Made by a program: the position numbers and the translations under genes. Positions 49,488-60,587 of a stretch of DNA of 64,000 nucleotides are shown here, in pieces. This DNA comes from Dryococelus australis (lineage: Eukaryota > Arthropoda > Insecta > Phasmatodea > Phasmatidae), in assembly GCA_029891345.1 (NCBI GenBank), contig CM057000.1, forward strand, positions 134,505,663 through 134,569,662, in the 5' to 3' direction. The notes beneath the pieces were generated by a model, which ran no database searches, was not told the origin of the DNA, and saw only the letters and a program-made list of their open reading frames with translations. Each line of letters opens with the position of its first letter. The first letter of the stretch is position 1.

Positions 49488-50102
49488 TCTAAACTGCTGG
49501 GTTTCATGTTAAGAGCTCCGGGAATGCCTCGCAATATGCGCATTCCCGAATCATATAAACAAGAACAGAATTGTAAGAACTTAATATATTTTGACGGGGT
49601 CGGATTAATTGACAAGATATTTACCCGCTGGTAATACTCGTGCAGCAAATTCTTATGGAATACTTATTTTTCGTTTTAATAATTGCCAGTTTTTTTTGTA
49701 AATATTAGGGATATACACCACATATTCAGTAAATACGCCAATAACCGAAACAATGTTATCAACAACAAAGTAGTATTGAAATTTATACGCCCTAAAGGAA
49801 AATAACATTTTATAGAAAAACATTGAAAGAGCTTTTAAATAGCTGAAATTCGGTTTAGATAAAGCTTTTTTTTTATTTGTCTTCTTAAAAGTTCTAAATA
49901 AAATCTTTTCATAAAATTCTAAAGAGTTATTTTAAACATGTACCATTTTGTGGTTTCTGTGTGATATTATTCGATATATAATAATGCGTTTTTTATTCGA
50001 AAAATTGTTACTGTATGTGGTGTTTTTGTTAATTTAAATATACAGCCACTAAAACAAAACCCATATAAATATATTAAATAGCGAAAATTCAGTTCTTGAT
50101 TA

Positions 50103-50474
50103 TATACAGAGGGATTCTCAATTAGACAGACAGACTTCGGGAGGTGATTCTTCATGAAAAAGTAAAAAGAAAACACATGTGACACTTTATACCTAAACCG
50201 AATATTAAGGGAGGTATGAGTCCGTATTCGTGCAAAATATCGGCTCTTACGTTGAAGGTCCCGATAATATACAGTAATGTTCCGAGAGTTGTCATTGTAT
50301 TTTACTTAGTTACCGATATTTTGCACAAATACGGTTTGAAACCTCGTTTTTTAAGGGCTCATACCTCCCTTAATATTCTGTTTAGGTATAAAGTGTCACA
50401 TATGTTTTCTTTTACTTTTTAATTAAGAATCACCTCCCGAAGTTTGTCGGTCTAATTGTGAACCACTCTGTATA
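50103..50474. mobile_element. Fold-back element, second copy
   Basis: TATACAGAGGGATTCTC to CCACTCTGTATA, with the same arms (GGGAGGTGATTCTTCATGAA, ATATTAAGGGAGGTATGAG) and the same centre (TGTTCCGAGAGTTGTCATTG). The left arm is shorter than in the 4793 copy through an internal loss after GTATGAGTCC. The two copies are close enough to suggest a fairly recent common source. Confidence 0.8.
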
Positions 50475-51411
50475 TTTCGGAAATCCACGCACGGTAAGAT
50501 ATATCCATAAGAAACAGTCGTCTTCTATGTTAGCGAAACTGGTTAAGGTGAACACAGGTCCTGCCACTGCTACAGCAGACATCGCCTTGCTGAGAGCAGC
50601 ACCTGATCCCGATAAGAGAAATCCGCTTTCCCGAAGGAAAACACGAATGTGATTTCCGTGAGCCTCCCAAACTGCGGACTGTGTTTTGAGACGGGGGAAA
50701 CTGCAGACATCGCCCAGCTCCGGGCTGTCGCAGTAAGATAGACATAAGGAGACTCGTAGCGGAGTATCTGTGAGCAAGGTCTCACAATACTGCCGTCTGC
50801 TCGCTGTAAGGAACTCGAGAAGATAAGGACCTCGAGCAACATAATTCTGGCAAGGGGGACACCAAGATTTTTCCAAGCGGGGACATAGGGATCACAATGT
50901 GTTTCCTCCAGACGAGTGTAAGATTTACAACTGGGTTTTACACAAGACCAAAATGCAAAAACCTTCCGCGACGTGTCATATGAATAAGTTCGTTTATATT
51001 TAACAACATACAATATAATATTAAAAAATTACAAATTGCTAAACAAAAAACCAAAATAAACATGAAAATAAAATAACGGAAACTTTTCCCAGCAAAAAAC
51101 TTGCATTTGGGAGTTACGTCATTAATGAGCGGTTTACTTATTATTTAAAAAAATCGTTATTTTAATTAGCTGTGAAAATTATTACAAACAATAATCATTG
51201 ATGTAATTGATCTCTCAGATTTTAAGGGGAAAAATCTAGTTTCCAGGAAGGTGGCAAGTTCTCCTTTTGCTTCTTACTGCTGACGTCCATGAATTTAGGT
51301 GAGACGCGAAAAAGTGGATACTTAAACAGAGCGACAAAGTAATTACGACTTCAGGATTTCCGTCGCTACGATTTCTGCAGGAGGAACTACGCATTACTTC
51401 AAAAACTTCTT

Positions 51412-51670
51412 GGGGGCCGCGGTAGCTGAGCGGTTAGATTGATCATATTTCACTAAGGTGAACCGGGCTCAATCCCCGGCCGGTCCACTCCCGGATTTTC
51501 CCAAGTGGGAATCGTGCCGGACGATGCCGCTGTTCAGCGGGTTTTCTCAGAGATCTCCCGTTTCCCTCACCCTTGCATTCCGGCGCTGCTCCATTCTCAC
51601 CTTATTTTACCCTCATCGGCTCTTAATACATCCTTGTTAAGAGGCACCCAAATCTTTCAACTCAAACTCA
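51412..51670 (+). mobile_element. tRNA-derived SINE, near full-length
   Basis: The head has GGTAGCTGAGCGGTTAG and a B box GGCTCAATCCC. The body holds AATCGTGCCGGACGATGCCG and CGGGTTTTCTCAGAGATCTC, and the 3' part contains ACCCTCATCGGCTCTTAA. Possible target duplication: CAAAAACTTCT before and CAAAAGCTCTT after (about 51676). It is the best reference copy for the SINE 3' half. Confidence 0.8.
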
Positions 51671-52076
51671 AAAGCTCTTCCGCTAGGCCTGGCTGATGAC
51701 TACTAATAAACTCCTTTTCTTCGGAAATGAAAGTCAGCTTCTAACAACACAAATTAGGTGCTGTATCAAAAAAAAAGTATAATAACAACAATCCGAAGCA
51801 ATGTGAGACTAAAAAATAGAATGGGCGGCGATGCATGGCTGTTTCTATGGTCTGGGAAACTCCGACAGCGAACGAAACACTGGTCTGCCAACTTAGTCGC
51901 ATCTGGTATCGCTCCGTGCCACTGGCGACAAACGATGTTTTTAGATAAACATATGACTTCTAGCTTAACGAGATCGAGCAATAACATGCCTACGATACAC
52001 CGCGAGCATATCCGAGCATCATACGCGCACATCATTAATCAGCGTATCCTCCAAGTCCGAAAGGGGCGGGTAGATG

Positions 52077-52150
52077 CAGTTCATGGTAAAGTGAGCACTT
52101 TTGAAATCAACCTTTGAAGAAAAAGATCACTGCCCGTTAACTGCACATAC
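52077..52150. mobile_element. MITE family A, left-end fragment
   Basis: CAGTTCATGGTAAAGTGAGC, then TTTTGAAATCAACCTTTGAAG and ATCACTGCCC, match the left 70 bp of family A. The match stops before a short (ACAT)n run at 52146-52160. Confidence 0.6.
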
Positions 52151-52630
52151 ATACATACATACGAAAAGACACACATGATTCCAGGCTCCCAGTTCAATTG
52201 GCAGCGAATCAAGTAAAATAGTTGCATGGCTTGATGTTACATTGTGAGTGTATGTTTAAATTTGTGGTAAATCAAGTTCGGTACAAATGTCTTTTATGGT
52301 AATTCCGGGCGAGATGGACACATTTATTTTTGTTCTTGAATTATTCTGAAATTTTATATTTAACAAAAAATGTAATCCGTGCAGATGAGGTTTATTAATA
52401 TGTACTTTTAGTTAGTCGACATACTTCCGCAATTCAAACAAACAACTATATTATTAGAAACTTTTATTTAACTTACCTTGTTTGTATGTAATGTAGGCGT
52501 CTATCCGGCGTCCACCGAATCACAAACAATCGTCGCGTCTGCCTGCATTGCATCACTGTTCGTCTGGTTGCAGACCGAAATGTGGAAGGGGCCGCCAGTG
52601 TTTCACTTCACTATTTTTTTTTTCTATTTC

Positions 52631-52796
52631 TAGTCTCGCCTATTTTATTATTATTATTATTATTATATAGGTAGACCATATATACATTCACAGTCTCGTC
52701 CGCCATCGGGATCGTAAACGATACCGATGACGGACGAATCTGTGACTGTATAATAATCTACCTATATAATAACACTAATTAAAATAGGTGATACTA
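52631..52796. repeat. Long palindrome of ~165 bp
   Basis: The arms TATAGGTAGA, ACAGTCTCGTCCGCCATCGG and ATCGT mirror ACGAT, CCGATGACGGACGAATCTGT and TCTACCTATA around a centre at about 52716. The outer parts (TAGTCTCGCCTATTTTATTA and TAAAATAGGTGATACTA) also pair. A (TTA)n run lies in the left arm. It would form a strong hairpin; it may be a small fold-back element. Confidence 0.75.
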
Positions 52797-53274
52797 ATTG
52801 TGAAAAGCGTTTAAAACCAAGATTTTATTTATAAATGCACTAAAAAGATAAAAAAAATTAGTAAAAATAATTATAGGAGTAGTTACGGATAACGTAGAAC
52901 TTGTAAAATGTGGTCGAACAGCCATAATAAACTTTATTACAAATTAATATATTTGTGTCAATTTATATTTAGTATATGAAAACCTGATGCGAATAGTCAA
53001 GAGCCTTACGCAAGATAGGTGCTGACAAGTTATACGATCTGTTTAATTTAGATGTGCTGATTCACAGGTTGCCTTTACCAATTGCTTAGAACATTGTGTT
53101 ATAAAGATTGATGCAAACATGGGGTGCCAACAGCCATTTATAAAAGGAAGGGAGAAGATATTACCCAACGCGTTTTTCGATGTTTAAGATCTCCTTTATA
53201 CAAAACACCATTCACCGATTTATTACATAATCACAAACGGTTTCTGATATTTTCAAATAACTCATTTTAAAAGT

Positions 53275-53375
53275 AAAATTTTGGGGGCCCATAGTTCCCT
53301 TGATAATCACGGTAGGAAATAAGTCGTACACATATTTTCGTAAGGAATTACTTGCCGGAGTTTGTCCACGTGTTT
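53275..53375. mobile_element. Diverged half of the fold-back element
   Basis: TTTTGGGGGCCCATAGTTCC, then CGTACACATATTTTCG and AATTACTTGCCGGAGTTTGTCC, follow the right arm of the fold-back family with many changes. No opposite arm is seen. Confidence 0.4.
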
Positions 53376-54375
53376 ATGAAACACGTGGTATAATTTTAGA
53401 AGTATAAAAATATCCACAGTTTGCCGCAAAGCAGGAACGCTCTTCCCCCGTCGATCAAACATAAGGCAAGATTGAGCTCTTAAACTGTCGTAGGAATCCG
53501 CTGGGGGGGGGGGGGGGAAGGGCAGCAGAGGGCACCGATTTCACAAGTAATTAACTGGGGCCCTGAATCACCGGAATGTGGGCTATTCGCCGGGGACGAG
53601 GCCCACGCCTAAAATGTGGGACTTGCCGACACGTAGAGGGAGTCCGGTGGAACGGTAATAGTTTCGGTGGAAGGTGATTTCCCCACCATCAAACACTCAC
53701 CCCAGCAAGTAAATGGTACTCAGCTAATAAAGGGAATTCGGATTTTAATTGGATCTCCATTGCTTACAGTGACTACGAAAATAGTAACAAAAAAAACACA
53801 ATATATGGTCGGGGAAAACAAATGCAATAAAAATGTTTTTGTCTATTTTGCCATCTGTGTTTTTAAACTTGTGCTATCCATGGTGTTTTGTGTTGTTTGT
53901 TGTCTGACGGGATCATAATTATTTTGAATCCATTTATTACTTTGGTAACTTTTTTTTTTTCATGTAAAATTCTCTGATTTTGTCTAGCCACATTGATGCT
54001 GTATTTGTTGATTTTTAATTCGTTCATTGTACGACTGGATGACTATAATTTGTTGCCCGTTTTATATGTTTATTTACTTTGACTCTCTGCATCGTCTGTT
54101 TCAGTTGTGATTTTTGCTGACTTCGTATTATCATAATTGTACTTCTTTCGTCTTTTTGTTTCTGCTTCGGTGTTGGTCTAACTGGACCGTTATCTCTTGA
54201 CCCCATGTGTGTGTTCATCTGTATTATCTCATTTTTATTGAATTTGTGTTCCTCAACCGTGTTGTGTCCTTCGTTTCTTTTTAGTTGCTCTTTTAGAAGT
54301 CGCTGTGTGCAATGGAGATTTATTCAATATCCGAATTCAGTTTCACCACACCATTGCCACTAAATTTCCAGAATA

Positions 54376-54785
54376 ACAAAATTGAGCACTTCTGAAATCA
54401 ACCTTTGAAAATAGTCGCTGCCCCTAACTGCATATACTTTACCGGACATGCTGACTGGTTATGCACCCAGTAAAGTTGGTATCGACGAAGAGGAAGTAGT
54501 TCCATGTTTGAACGTTGAGTTAAAAGTGTTAGGTAATCATTAGTGAATATTGAAATTATTTATTTTCCTCTCTGATTCATTAGTACACATTTAAGAGTAT
54601 AAAATAACACACACATAAGATATTTATTTTTCTATATATTTCACAGCTTTACTCGACTGACGCATGAATAAAGTGATGAGGCCCATTGCAATGTTAATGT
54701 TACATCTGGTAGGAGAATATGGAATGTGCATACAATTACATCTTAAGCAGGCTTTTCAAAAGTGCCTAGTTTACTGTGAACAGCC
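54376..54785. mobile_element. MITE family A, near full copy
   Basis: The left end has lost its outermost bases (starts at AAAATTGAGCACTTCTGAAAT). The right end is intact (AAAAGTGCCTAGTTTACTGTGAACAGCC). Interior blocks match, including ATGAATAAAGTGATGAGGCCC. Confidence 0.75.
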
Positions 54786-55483
54786 TATAGAAACAGACGT
54801 TCGGTGCGCAACTAGGGCTGTGCAATTTGGCGATACACAGTACCCGTCAAAAGTTTAAGACCATTAGTAAATTTGTTAAAATACTTTCTTGGCTTAAAAC
54901 TTTTGGTGCTCTCTATGTTATACAATTTTCTAGCAATGCCACTTTCAAAACACATAATCATAGTTAAATTACTTAAATCAGGCAAATTATTTGCTAGTTA
55001 TGATTCTTTTAACGACTACAAAAAATCTGGAACTATCGTGCACGTTTTTGTGTTAAAAGTTATACAGAAAGCAATGTTTTAAAAATATTTTGAGTGGAAT
55101 ATTTTAGTGATTTCCTGTATAAAACACACGAAAGAGAAAACATACGATGACAATAATAAATTTCCAATCAGATTTTTATTTTTACTATTTTAAATCGCAT
55201 TGCAAGGAAAGTTAGTTGTAAAATTACTAAATTTGAATACTAAATATGTTTCTTACCAGTTCAGCTAGGAAGATATAGGATTTCCAGCGATAGTTATTTC
55301 TCTTTCCACTCAAAAAATAACACCACAGGTTTGTTACCGGGAAATCATACACTCACCGATTATTACCATCGATTCTGAGACATGTAGTTGCAGTGGAAGT
55401 TTAAAATGGCGGGAAAAAGTATATTACTGAACAGAGTCAATATCGCTGTTGAATAGTTTTAACTCGTAAGCGTCTTAAGTAAA

Positions 55484-55782
55484 GGCTGTTCACGATAGAA
55501 TAAGCACTTTTGACATCTAATTTAGAAAAATATCACTGCCCCTGCCTGCGTATATTTTAAGGGTTACACTTAGTGGGGTAGTAACCCTAGTAAAGTTGGT
55601 AACGATGGATGGAAAGTAGTTCCATATCTTAACGTCGAATAAAAAGTGTTAGATAACCACTTGTGATAATCTAAATTATTTCTTTCGCTATATGTTATTT
55701 ATATGCATCGAAGTGAAAAATGACCAGATTAGTATAATATTCACTTTTATATCAGTTCCATAGTTACTGCTTGAATAAGTAG
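55484..55782. mobile_element. MITE family A, 3'-truncated copy
   Basis: The copy begins GGCTGTTCACGATAGAATAAG and follows the family through ATATCACTGCCCCTGCCTGC and GTTGGTAACGATGGATGG. It then fades near the GAATAAGT dyad at about 55775, so the right TIR is absent. Confidence 0.7.
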
Positions 55783-55904
55783 AGTTCTTTTAACTGATGA
55801 ATTAGTGACAATCAGTAAAAAAAATAACTGATTCGGATTCAAAGTGCAGTTTTATCCCAGACCAGGTAGCACGGGATTCGCTCCTTGTTTTATTGCAGGA
55901 TATT

Positions 55905-56025
55905 TATTGGTGCAAATTCGTCCAGGGCGTGACAAACAATTAAAAATTATTTCTAATGTACATGTGTTTGAAGTCTAGCTCGTCCTCAAATGAATTCGTG
56001 AAATTTCCGGGTCTCTAGCAATAAC
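55905..56025. mobile_element. MITE family B-related fragment
   Basis: TCCAGGGCGTGACAAACAATT, ATGTACATGTGTTTGAAGTC and GAATTCGTGAAATTTCCGGGTCTCTAGC match blocks around 10905-11020. It is partial. Confidence 0.5.
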
Positions 56026-57098
56026 TATTTGTTATTGCAACAGATGGCGACATTAGGAACAGCTGTTTCGTTCAACCTCCAAACCTGGAACATACGCACT
56101 TTTATCGAATTTGTAAATTGCACTTAAATTACTATTAACGAACTTATGAAGACAGTTGCTGGTAGTTTAATGACAGTCATGAATTATAACTAAGGAATGC
56201 CACAGCGTCTCGTTGGTGCGAAGCCAATGTAACTTAACCAAACCTGAGTCGACACTTATGCAGAAAATTAAAAAAAACGAACAAATGTAAATTATGTGAA
56301 TTTATAAGTTGCGCACAAACTCCACTTATGTCCTTTCAAAAAACCTTTTCCTTTCCGTATTGAGTTACATACTTGGTAAAGAAGGCCGACTCTGAGCAGC
56401 ATTGTCAGCTTATCTGACAGTCCGTGTGTTAAAAATGGTATAATACGCAGCCAATCAGGGAGAGGTCCCCGATTATTTCATTTCGCAAATCAGTTCATTA
56501 CATCCCTTGCGTTCATCCCTAGATCAAAATATTAAACGGAAAAAAAAAAAAAAAAAAAAAAAACCCAGCCTACGAGCACGTCAAAAACGATTACGTTTTA
56601 GATTTTTATTTCATTACTACTCGTAAACGATAGCTGTTCCAAGAGATTTTATAAATTTTCCCTAATGTTCCATGTCATGGAAACTGATTGCAATTAAATT
56701 TTTGTAGGGACCTTGTAAACGAGTTCATTCGCGAGAATTTGCAAGTAGTATGGCATAACCGTACTCGTGGAAAATTAATTAACCACTTTATGGAGCAAAC
56801 AATTACAATCAATACACATATACCAGTGCTCTCTAATTTGGTCTCCGATTTGAATGACGGATAATGGAACATCAACGAAATGTCTTTTAATTATGTAATT
56901 TTCTCCATGGCTGCCTGCGGCCGTCAATTTTCATCTTCCGAAGGGCGTAATTTGGGAAACAGCGCTGGCTCGGGGAAAATTCATCTGCACGCGAGCTGCG
57001 GATATTGGCGGAGGGGGAGGGGTGAGGGGGAGGGGGACCACAAACGAACTGTGGCTTCGGTAACCTTGGACGTTTCTGTTGAGATATTGACAGGTATA

Positions 57099-57177
57099 GG
57101 CTGTTCACGGTAAACATAAAACTTTTGAAAGCCCCTGCATAAGATATACTTGTACGCACATAATCTCTGCATTCTAA
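57099..57177. mobile_element. MITE family A fragment, reverse orientation
   Basis: GGCTGTTCACGGTAAACATAA, AAAGCCCCTGCATAAGATATAC and TTGTACGCACATAAT match the reverse complement of the right end of family A over about 80 bp. The remainder is missing. Confidence 0.6.
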
Positions 57178-57639
57178 TACACTGACACGCCAGTATATTC
57201 CACTTCTATTACAGCGGTTGCACAGTTCTGAAGTTTCCTGCAACTGAGATTCGCCAGTTGTTTACAATAAGCGTTTTCGCGATGTGTACATATCGTTGTG
57301 AACGCTGGTGAACAGCCTGTTACCGATTCAACCGCGTAAATACGCCAAATATCCCTGTTAAAATACACGCAGGTACGGGTGGTCGCATTTTTCAAACGGT
57401 TATTTCAAATGTGTTGAATGAACCGTCACCAGTGAGCTCTTGTTTCACCTTGCATGTCATTAGGGCTTGTTACATGCGACGTGGAACCTTATCCTGAATG
57501 CTTCGAATACACCAAGGGAATCGTATTTATGATCATCATGTAGAAATACAAGTATCTGCCTCACGGCTGGTTTTCTATAAGAAGATGGTGGTATGCGGGA
57601 ATGACTGAACACTAAATACAACACATTAAACAGATGACT

Positions 57640-58244
57640 AAACAATGAGTGTAACCACACCGAACGACTAAGCATGCAGCAAATTCTGGCACGTTACATG
57701 TCGTACGAACGCTGAATATCTCTTTGGGGTACGGCATTCCACGTTCGCTGGATGCCAGGCGCCTCACACATGCTTGATAGCGCACATATCGCACACGTGC
57801 TTGATAGGGCTGAGATCTGGAGAGCTAGCAGACCATGGTATAGCATGATTACACCGTGTAGAGTACGCTGTGTTGCCATAGCGGCATGGCAACGTGAGTT
57901 ATCGTGCAGGAAGATCGGTTCCTGCAGACTGTCGAGACGGGCGGAGGGCAGGTTTGACGTCGCAAAATGTACAACCCGCCCATACTGCTCCCCTGAACGA
58001 ATAACAAAGGCGATCGGGATGTGTAGCTAACGGCCTCTTGCGCCGTTAAACCCAGGTGTGGACCCGCTATTGTGAGTGCGAATGCACGATGGATTGTCCC
58101 GCTCACCTTTGCGTCTACGAATGCGAACATGGGCAATACTTTGTCCATGGCACAAACGGCTCTCATCGCTGAACACCACAACTCTCCACTCACTTCTCCA
58201 ACTCACTATCTCATGATACCACCGGAGACGTTCATGGCGATATA
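57640..58244 (-). pseudogene. Tc1-like transposase, catalytic part
   Basis: On the - strand: HERLRWYHEIVSWRSEWRVVVFSDESRLC (first catalytic Asp in FSDES), VRIRRRKGERDNPSCIRTH, then in other frames YTSRSPLLFVQG, FLHDNSRCHAAMATQRTLHGV (second Asp in HDN, family QDNARPH), ALSSTCAICALSS in place of SPDLSPIEHVW, and WNAVPQRDIQRSYD near the C-terminus. The order and spacing are those of Tc1/mariner transposases of about 340 residues. Frame changes near 58030, 57905 and 57800 and loss of the SPIEH segment with its catalytic acid make it inactive. It continues upstream beyond the A2 MITE at 58245-58459. Confidence 0.8.
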
Positions 58245-58459
58245 GGCCGTTCACGGTAAAGCGAGCACTTTTGAAGACCTAGTTACTATTTCTTTCAACC
58301 AATTTATACCCTTCCGCCACTTGTTAATGTGAACCCTGTCACGTGAGTAATAAACACAGTGTATACATTCATCATGACCGAGGCCACAATGAAATGTGTT
58401 CATTGGCTATTATGTTTGATGGAACAGCTTCAAATAGTGCTCACTTTACGCCGAACGGC
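58245..58459. mobile_element. MITE family A2 inserted in a Tc1-like transposase
   Basis: The ends are GGCCGTTCACGGTAAAGCGAG and GTGCTCACTTTACGCCGAACGGC, with the interior AATAAACACAGTGTATACATT. ATATA lies on both sides (58240-58244 and 58460-58464), a likely target duplication. Tc1-like transposase sequence on the - strand continues across it (RVPLARLPLTP on one side, YRHERLRWYHEI on the other), so the MITE jumped into an existing element. Confidence 0.8.
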
Positions 58460-58560
58460 ATATAAAAAGGTGTCAGCGGTAAACGTGCCAGAGGTACGCG
58501 AGGAGGAAACACCTTCTTCCGACAATCGATTGTTTAATGTTCGATCACAGTGGCTCTGCA
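58460..58560 (-). pseudogene. Tc1-like transposase, part upstream of the MITE insertion
   Basis: The - strand reads NNRLSEEGVSSS and, after a frame change, RVPLARLPLTP, the linker that precedes the catalytic domain in Tc1-like proteins. It joins the 57640-58244 segment when the A2 MITE is disregarded. Confidence 0.6.
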
Positions 58561-58629
58561 TGCACATTGTTGTGGCGTGAACGAGCCATTACTTGACGCT
58601 CGCGTGAACCTAGCAACACATCCAGGTGG

Positions 58630-58825
58630 GGAATCAGGACACCAGTGATTCCAACAAACGGTAGTCAGTAAACAGTATGGCGATACATCGAACAACTCGC
58701 CGATATAGGCCAGACGCCAGCCAGTGGTCGACCTCTCAAGGTGTGTACTGGGGACCGCCGCTGCCGATACGTCGAGGAGACGCAGCCTCCAGCAACAAGG
58801 ATTGAGGTGGACTGGTTCCAAAAGT
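58630..58825 (+). pseudogene. Tc1-like transposase DNA-binding fragment, opposite orientation
   Basis: The + strand reads TVWRYIEQLADIGQTPASGRPLKVCTGDRRCRYVEE, matching the second helix-turn-helix and GRPR-type hinge of Tc1-like transposases (GRPL here). A stop precedes it, and no catalytic part follows on this strand. It faces the - strand remnant head to head: either an inverted piece of the same element or a second copy. Confidence 0.55.
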
Positions 58826-58932
58826 TTACTTCGGAGAGACTTCCGATTAATATTTAATAAAGTGGTTTTTGAATAAATGAAATGCAGTTAACATAATTAC
58901 CCTCCCGTTTTGGACAACGCAACGAATGTATA

Positions 58933-59169
58933 GGCTATTCGCGGTAAAGTGAGCATTTTTGACAGTCCTCTCATTTGGAATAACGGGTCAGTAAATATAC
59001 TTTATTTTAGCCGTACACGTTAACTTCCAGGGGCGGTGGAATGTATACACCGTGTTTATTACTTAGATAGCAATATTTATTTTAAAAGGTGGCTGAAGGA
59101 TAAAAAAATGACTGAATGGAAAAAGTAACTAGGGCTTCAAACAAAAGTGCTCACATTGCCGTGGACAGC
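58933..59169. mobile_element. MITE family A2, full copy in reverse orientation
   Basis: GGCTATTCGCGGTAAAGTGAG and AGTGCTCACATTGCCGTGGACAGC are the inverted ends. The interior ACACCGTGTTTATTACTTAG and ACGTTAACTTCC is the reverse complement of other A2 copies. Flanks GTATA and ATATA suggest a TATA-like target. Confidence 0.75.
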
Positions 59170-59318
59170 ATATAGAGTGTTGTACTCTTGTGAGTTAATG
59201 AGTTTTATACAAAGACGATTAAAGAAAAACCCGTCTTAGTCTTGTTACGCCATCCATTCTTGCAGGCTCATATTGCACAGTCGGAGACGCCTGTACTAGC
59301 AACCAGAATATATATATT

Positions 59319-59350
59319 CAGACTATATATATATATATATATATAGTCTG
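59319..59350. repeat. (TA)n palindrome with CAGACT/AGTCTG ends
   Basis: A (TA)n core is bounded by CAGACT and AGTCTG, giving a perfect 32-bp inverted repeat. A second TATATATA stretch lies just before it at 59309. Confidence 0.6.
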
Positions 59351-59647
59351 CCCGATCTTGCAGCCAGAACGGTTCAGAACAACGTGCGGTCGCTGCTCTG
59401 TCAGTCAGCGCAGGTCGAACGTTCCTTCGGTCCAGGGGCTCGTCAATGCAGCGTGGGTGGCACTGGTGGGGCTAGGCGGCTGTGAGAACGCTTTATCACC
59501 CATCTTCCCCACTACAGATACACCACCGATACTTCACGCCCCAAGTGACTGGAAGTTCTGTGGAACGTCCAGCCACCCTCTCGGAGAGTCCCACTATACG
59601 GCCATGCTCAAGAGTTCCCCAACAGCCCTATGTACTGAAACGTTTTA

Positions 59648-60015
59648 TGTGAAATCGTTGTTTGCGCGCAAACGCGTGTCTCGGTAAAAAAAAAAAAAAT
59701 GTTCTGGAAATACGAAGTTTTGCCAGAAAGGACAAAAAACTATTGTCTATGTCGCTATTTTTTACTTATATCACACTAAGTGTATTAATGGAGAAAAAAA
59801 ATCGTGAAAGTGGTCAAATATCGCATTTTTAAAGCTTCCCTATGAAGTTTCTTTAAGCGGTAAGATAAAAGTACGATCATACGCAGGTAGTTTGATCTGT
59901 GTACTTTCGTCGCGTGTAATAAAACCCCACAGTTAAGGATCTAGTTTACACAGTAAACGCACGTCTTGCGTGTAAGAGCGATGAGGCGCTAGGCGTGCAG
60001 TGACCTTGGAGGCGC
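59648..60015 (+). repeat. Dispersed repeat R, module A
   Basis: ATCGTTGTTTGCGCGCAAACG, CACTAAGTGTATTAATGGAG, GTGGTCAAATATCGCATTTT and TAAGAGCGATGAGGCGCTAGGCG match module A. The 3' end is shortened relative to the 14215 copy. Confidence 0.6.
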
Positions 60016-60349
60016 AGCTACACAGTCCTCTTAACTGTTCATTTGGTGCTGCTCGTCATTTCCCAGGTACTACAGATACACTCTGTGAGACACGCGCAAT
60101 GCCCTTGCACGGTTAGCTGCACTTGTCGTATTGACGTACTACCTGCGATGATACACTTGGCCTAATGTCAGTAGACCGGTGTAAGCGAGTGGTACCCTTG
60201 AGCTTACAATCAGACTATCGTCTACATACAGTTCGCGTTGTAAATCCCGTTTGGATTGAACGGTGTTTATCTAGGTGGTATTCAATGCATTTCCACTTGT
60301 TTAATTCTTGCCACAATTGTAACACTTTGGTACAATGTTTCTTCCTAGA

Positions 60350-60587
60350 GGCTGTTCACAGTAAAGTGAGCACTTTTGAGGCCCTAGGTACTATTTGCTA
60401 TCAGCCATTTTTTTAAGCCTCCAACCCTCTTTTTTTTTTAACAAATACTGCTACGTGCGTAATAAAACACTGTGTGTATACCACCGCGCTCGGAAGTTAA
60501 CGTCTAAGGCTAAAATAAAATAAATTTATTGCTTATATATTCCAAATGAGAGAGCTTTCAAAAGTGTTCACTTTACTGTGAATAGTC
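60350..60587. mobile_element. MITE family A2, full copy
   Basis: GCTGTTCACAGTAAAGTGAG and AAGTGTTCACTTTACTGTGAATAG form the TIRs. The interior holds AATAAAACACTGTGTGTAT and GTTAACGTCTAAGGCTAAAA. It is the best uninterrupted reference for this subfamily (about 238 bp). Confidence 0.75.

Noticed and set aside
50430-51013. Two overlapping - strand frames of about 148 codons in a GC-richer segment
   Set aside because: Both frames are open because of composition; neither shows a family motif, and no splice pattern links them. A decayed exon cannot be excluded.
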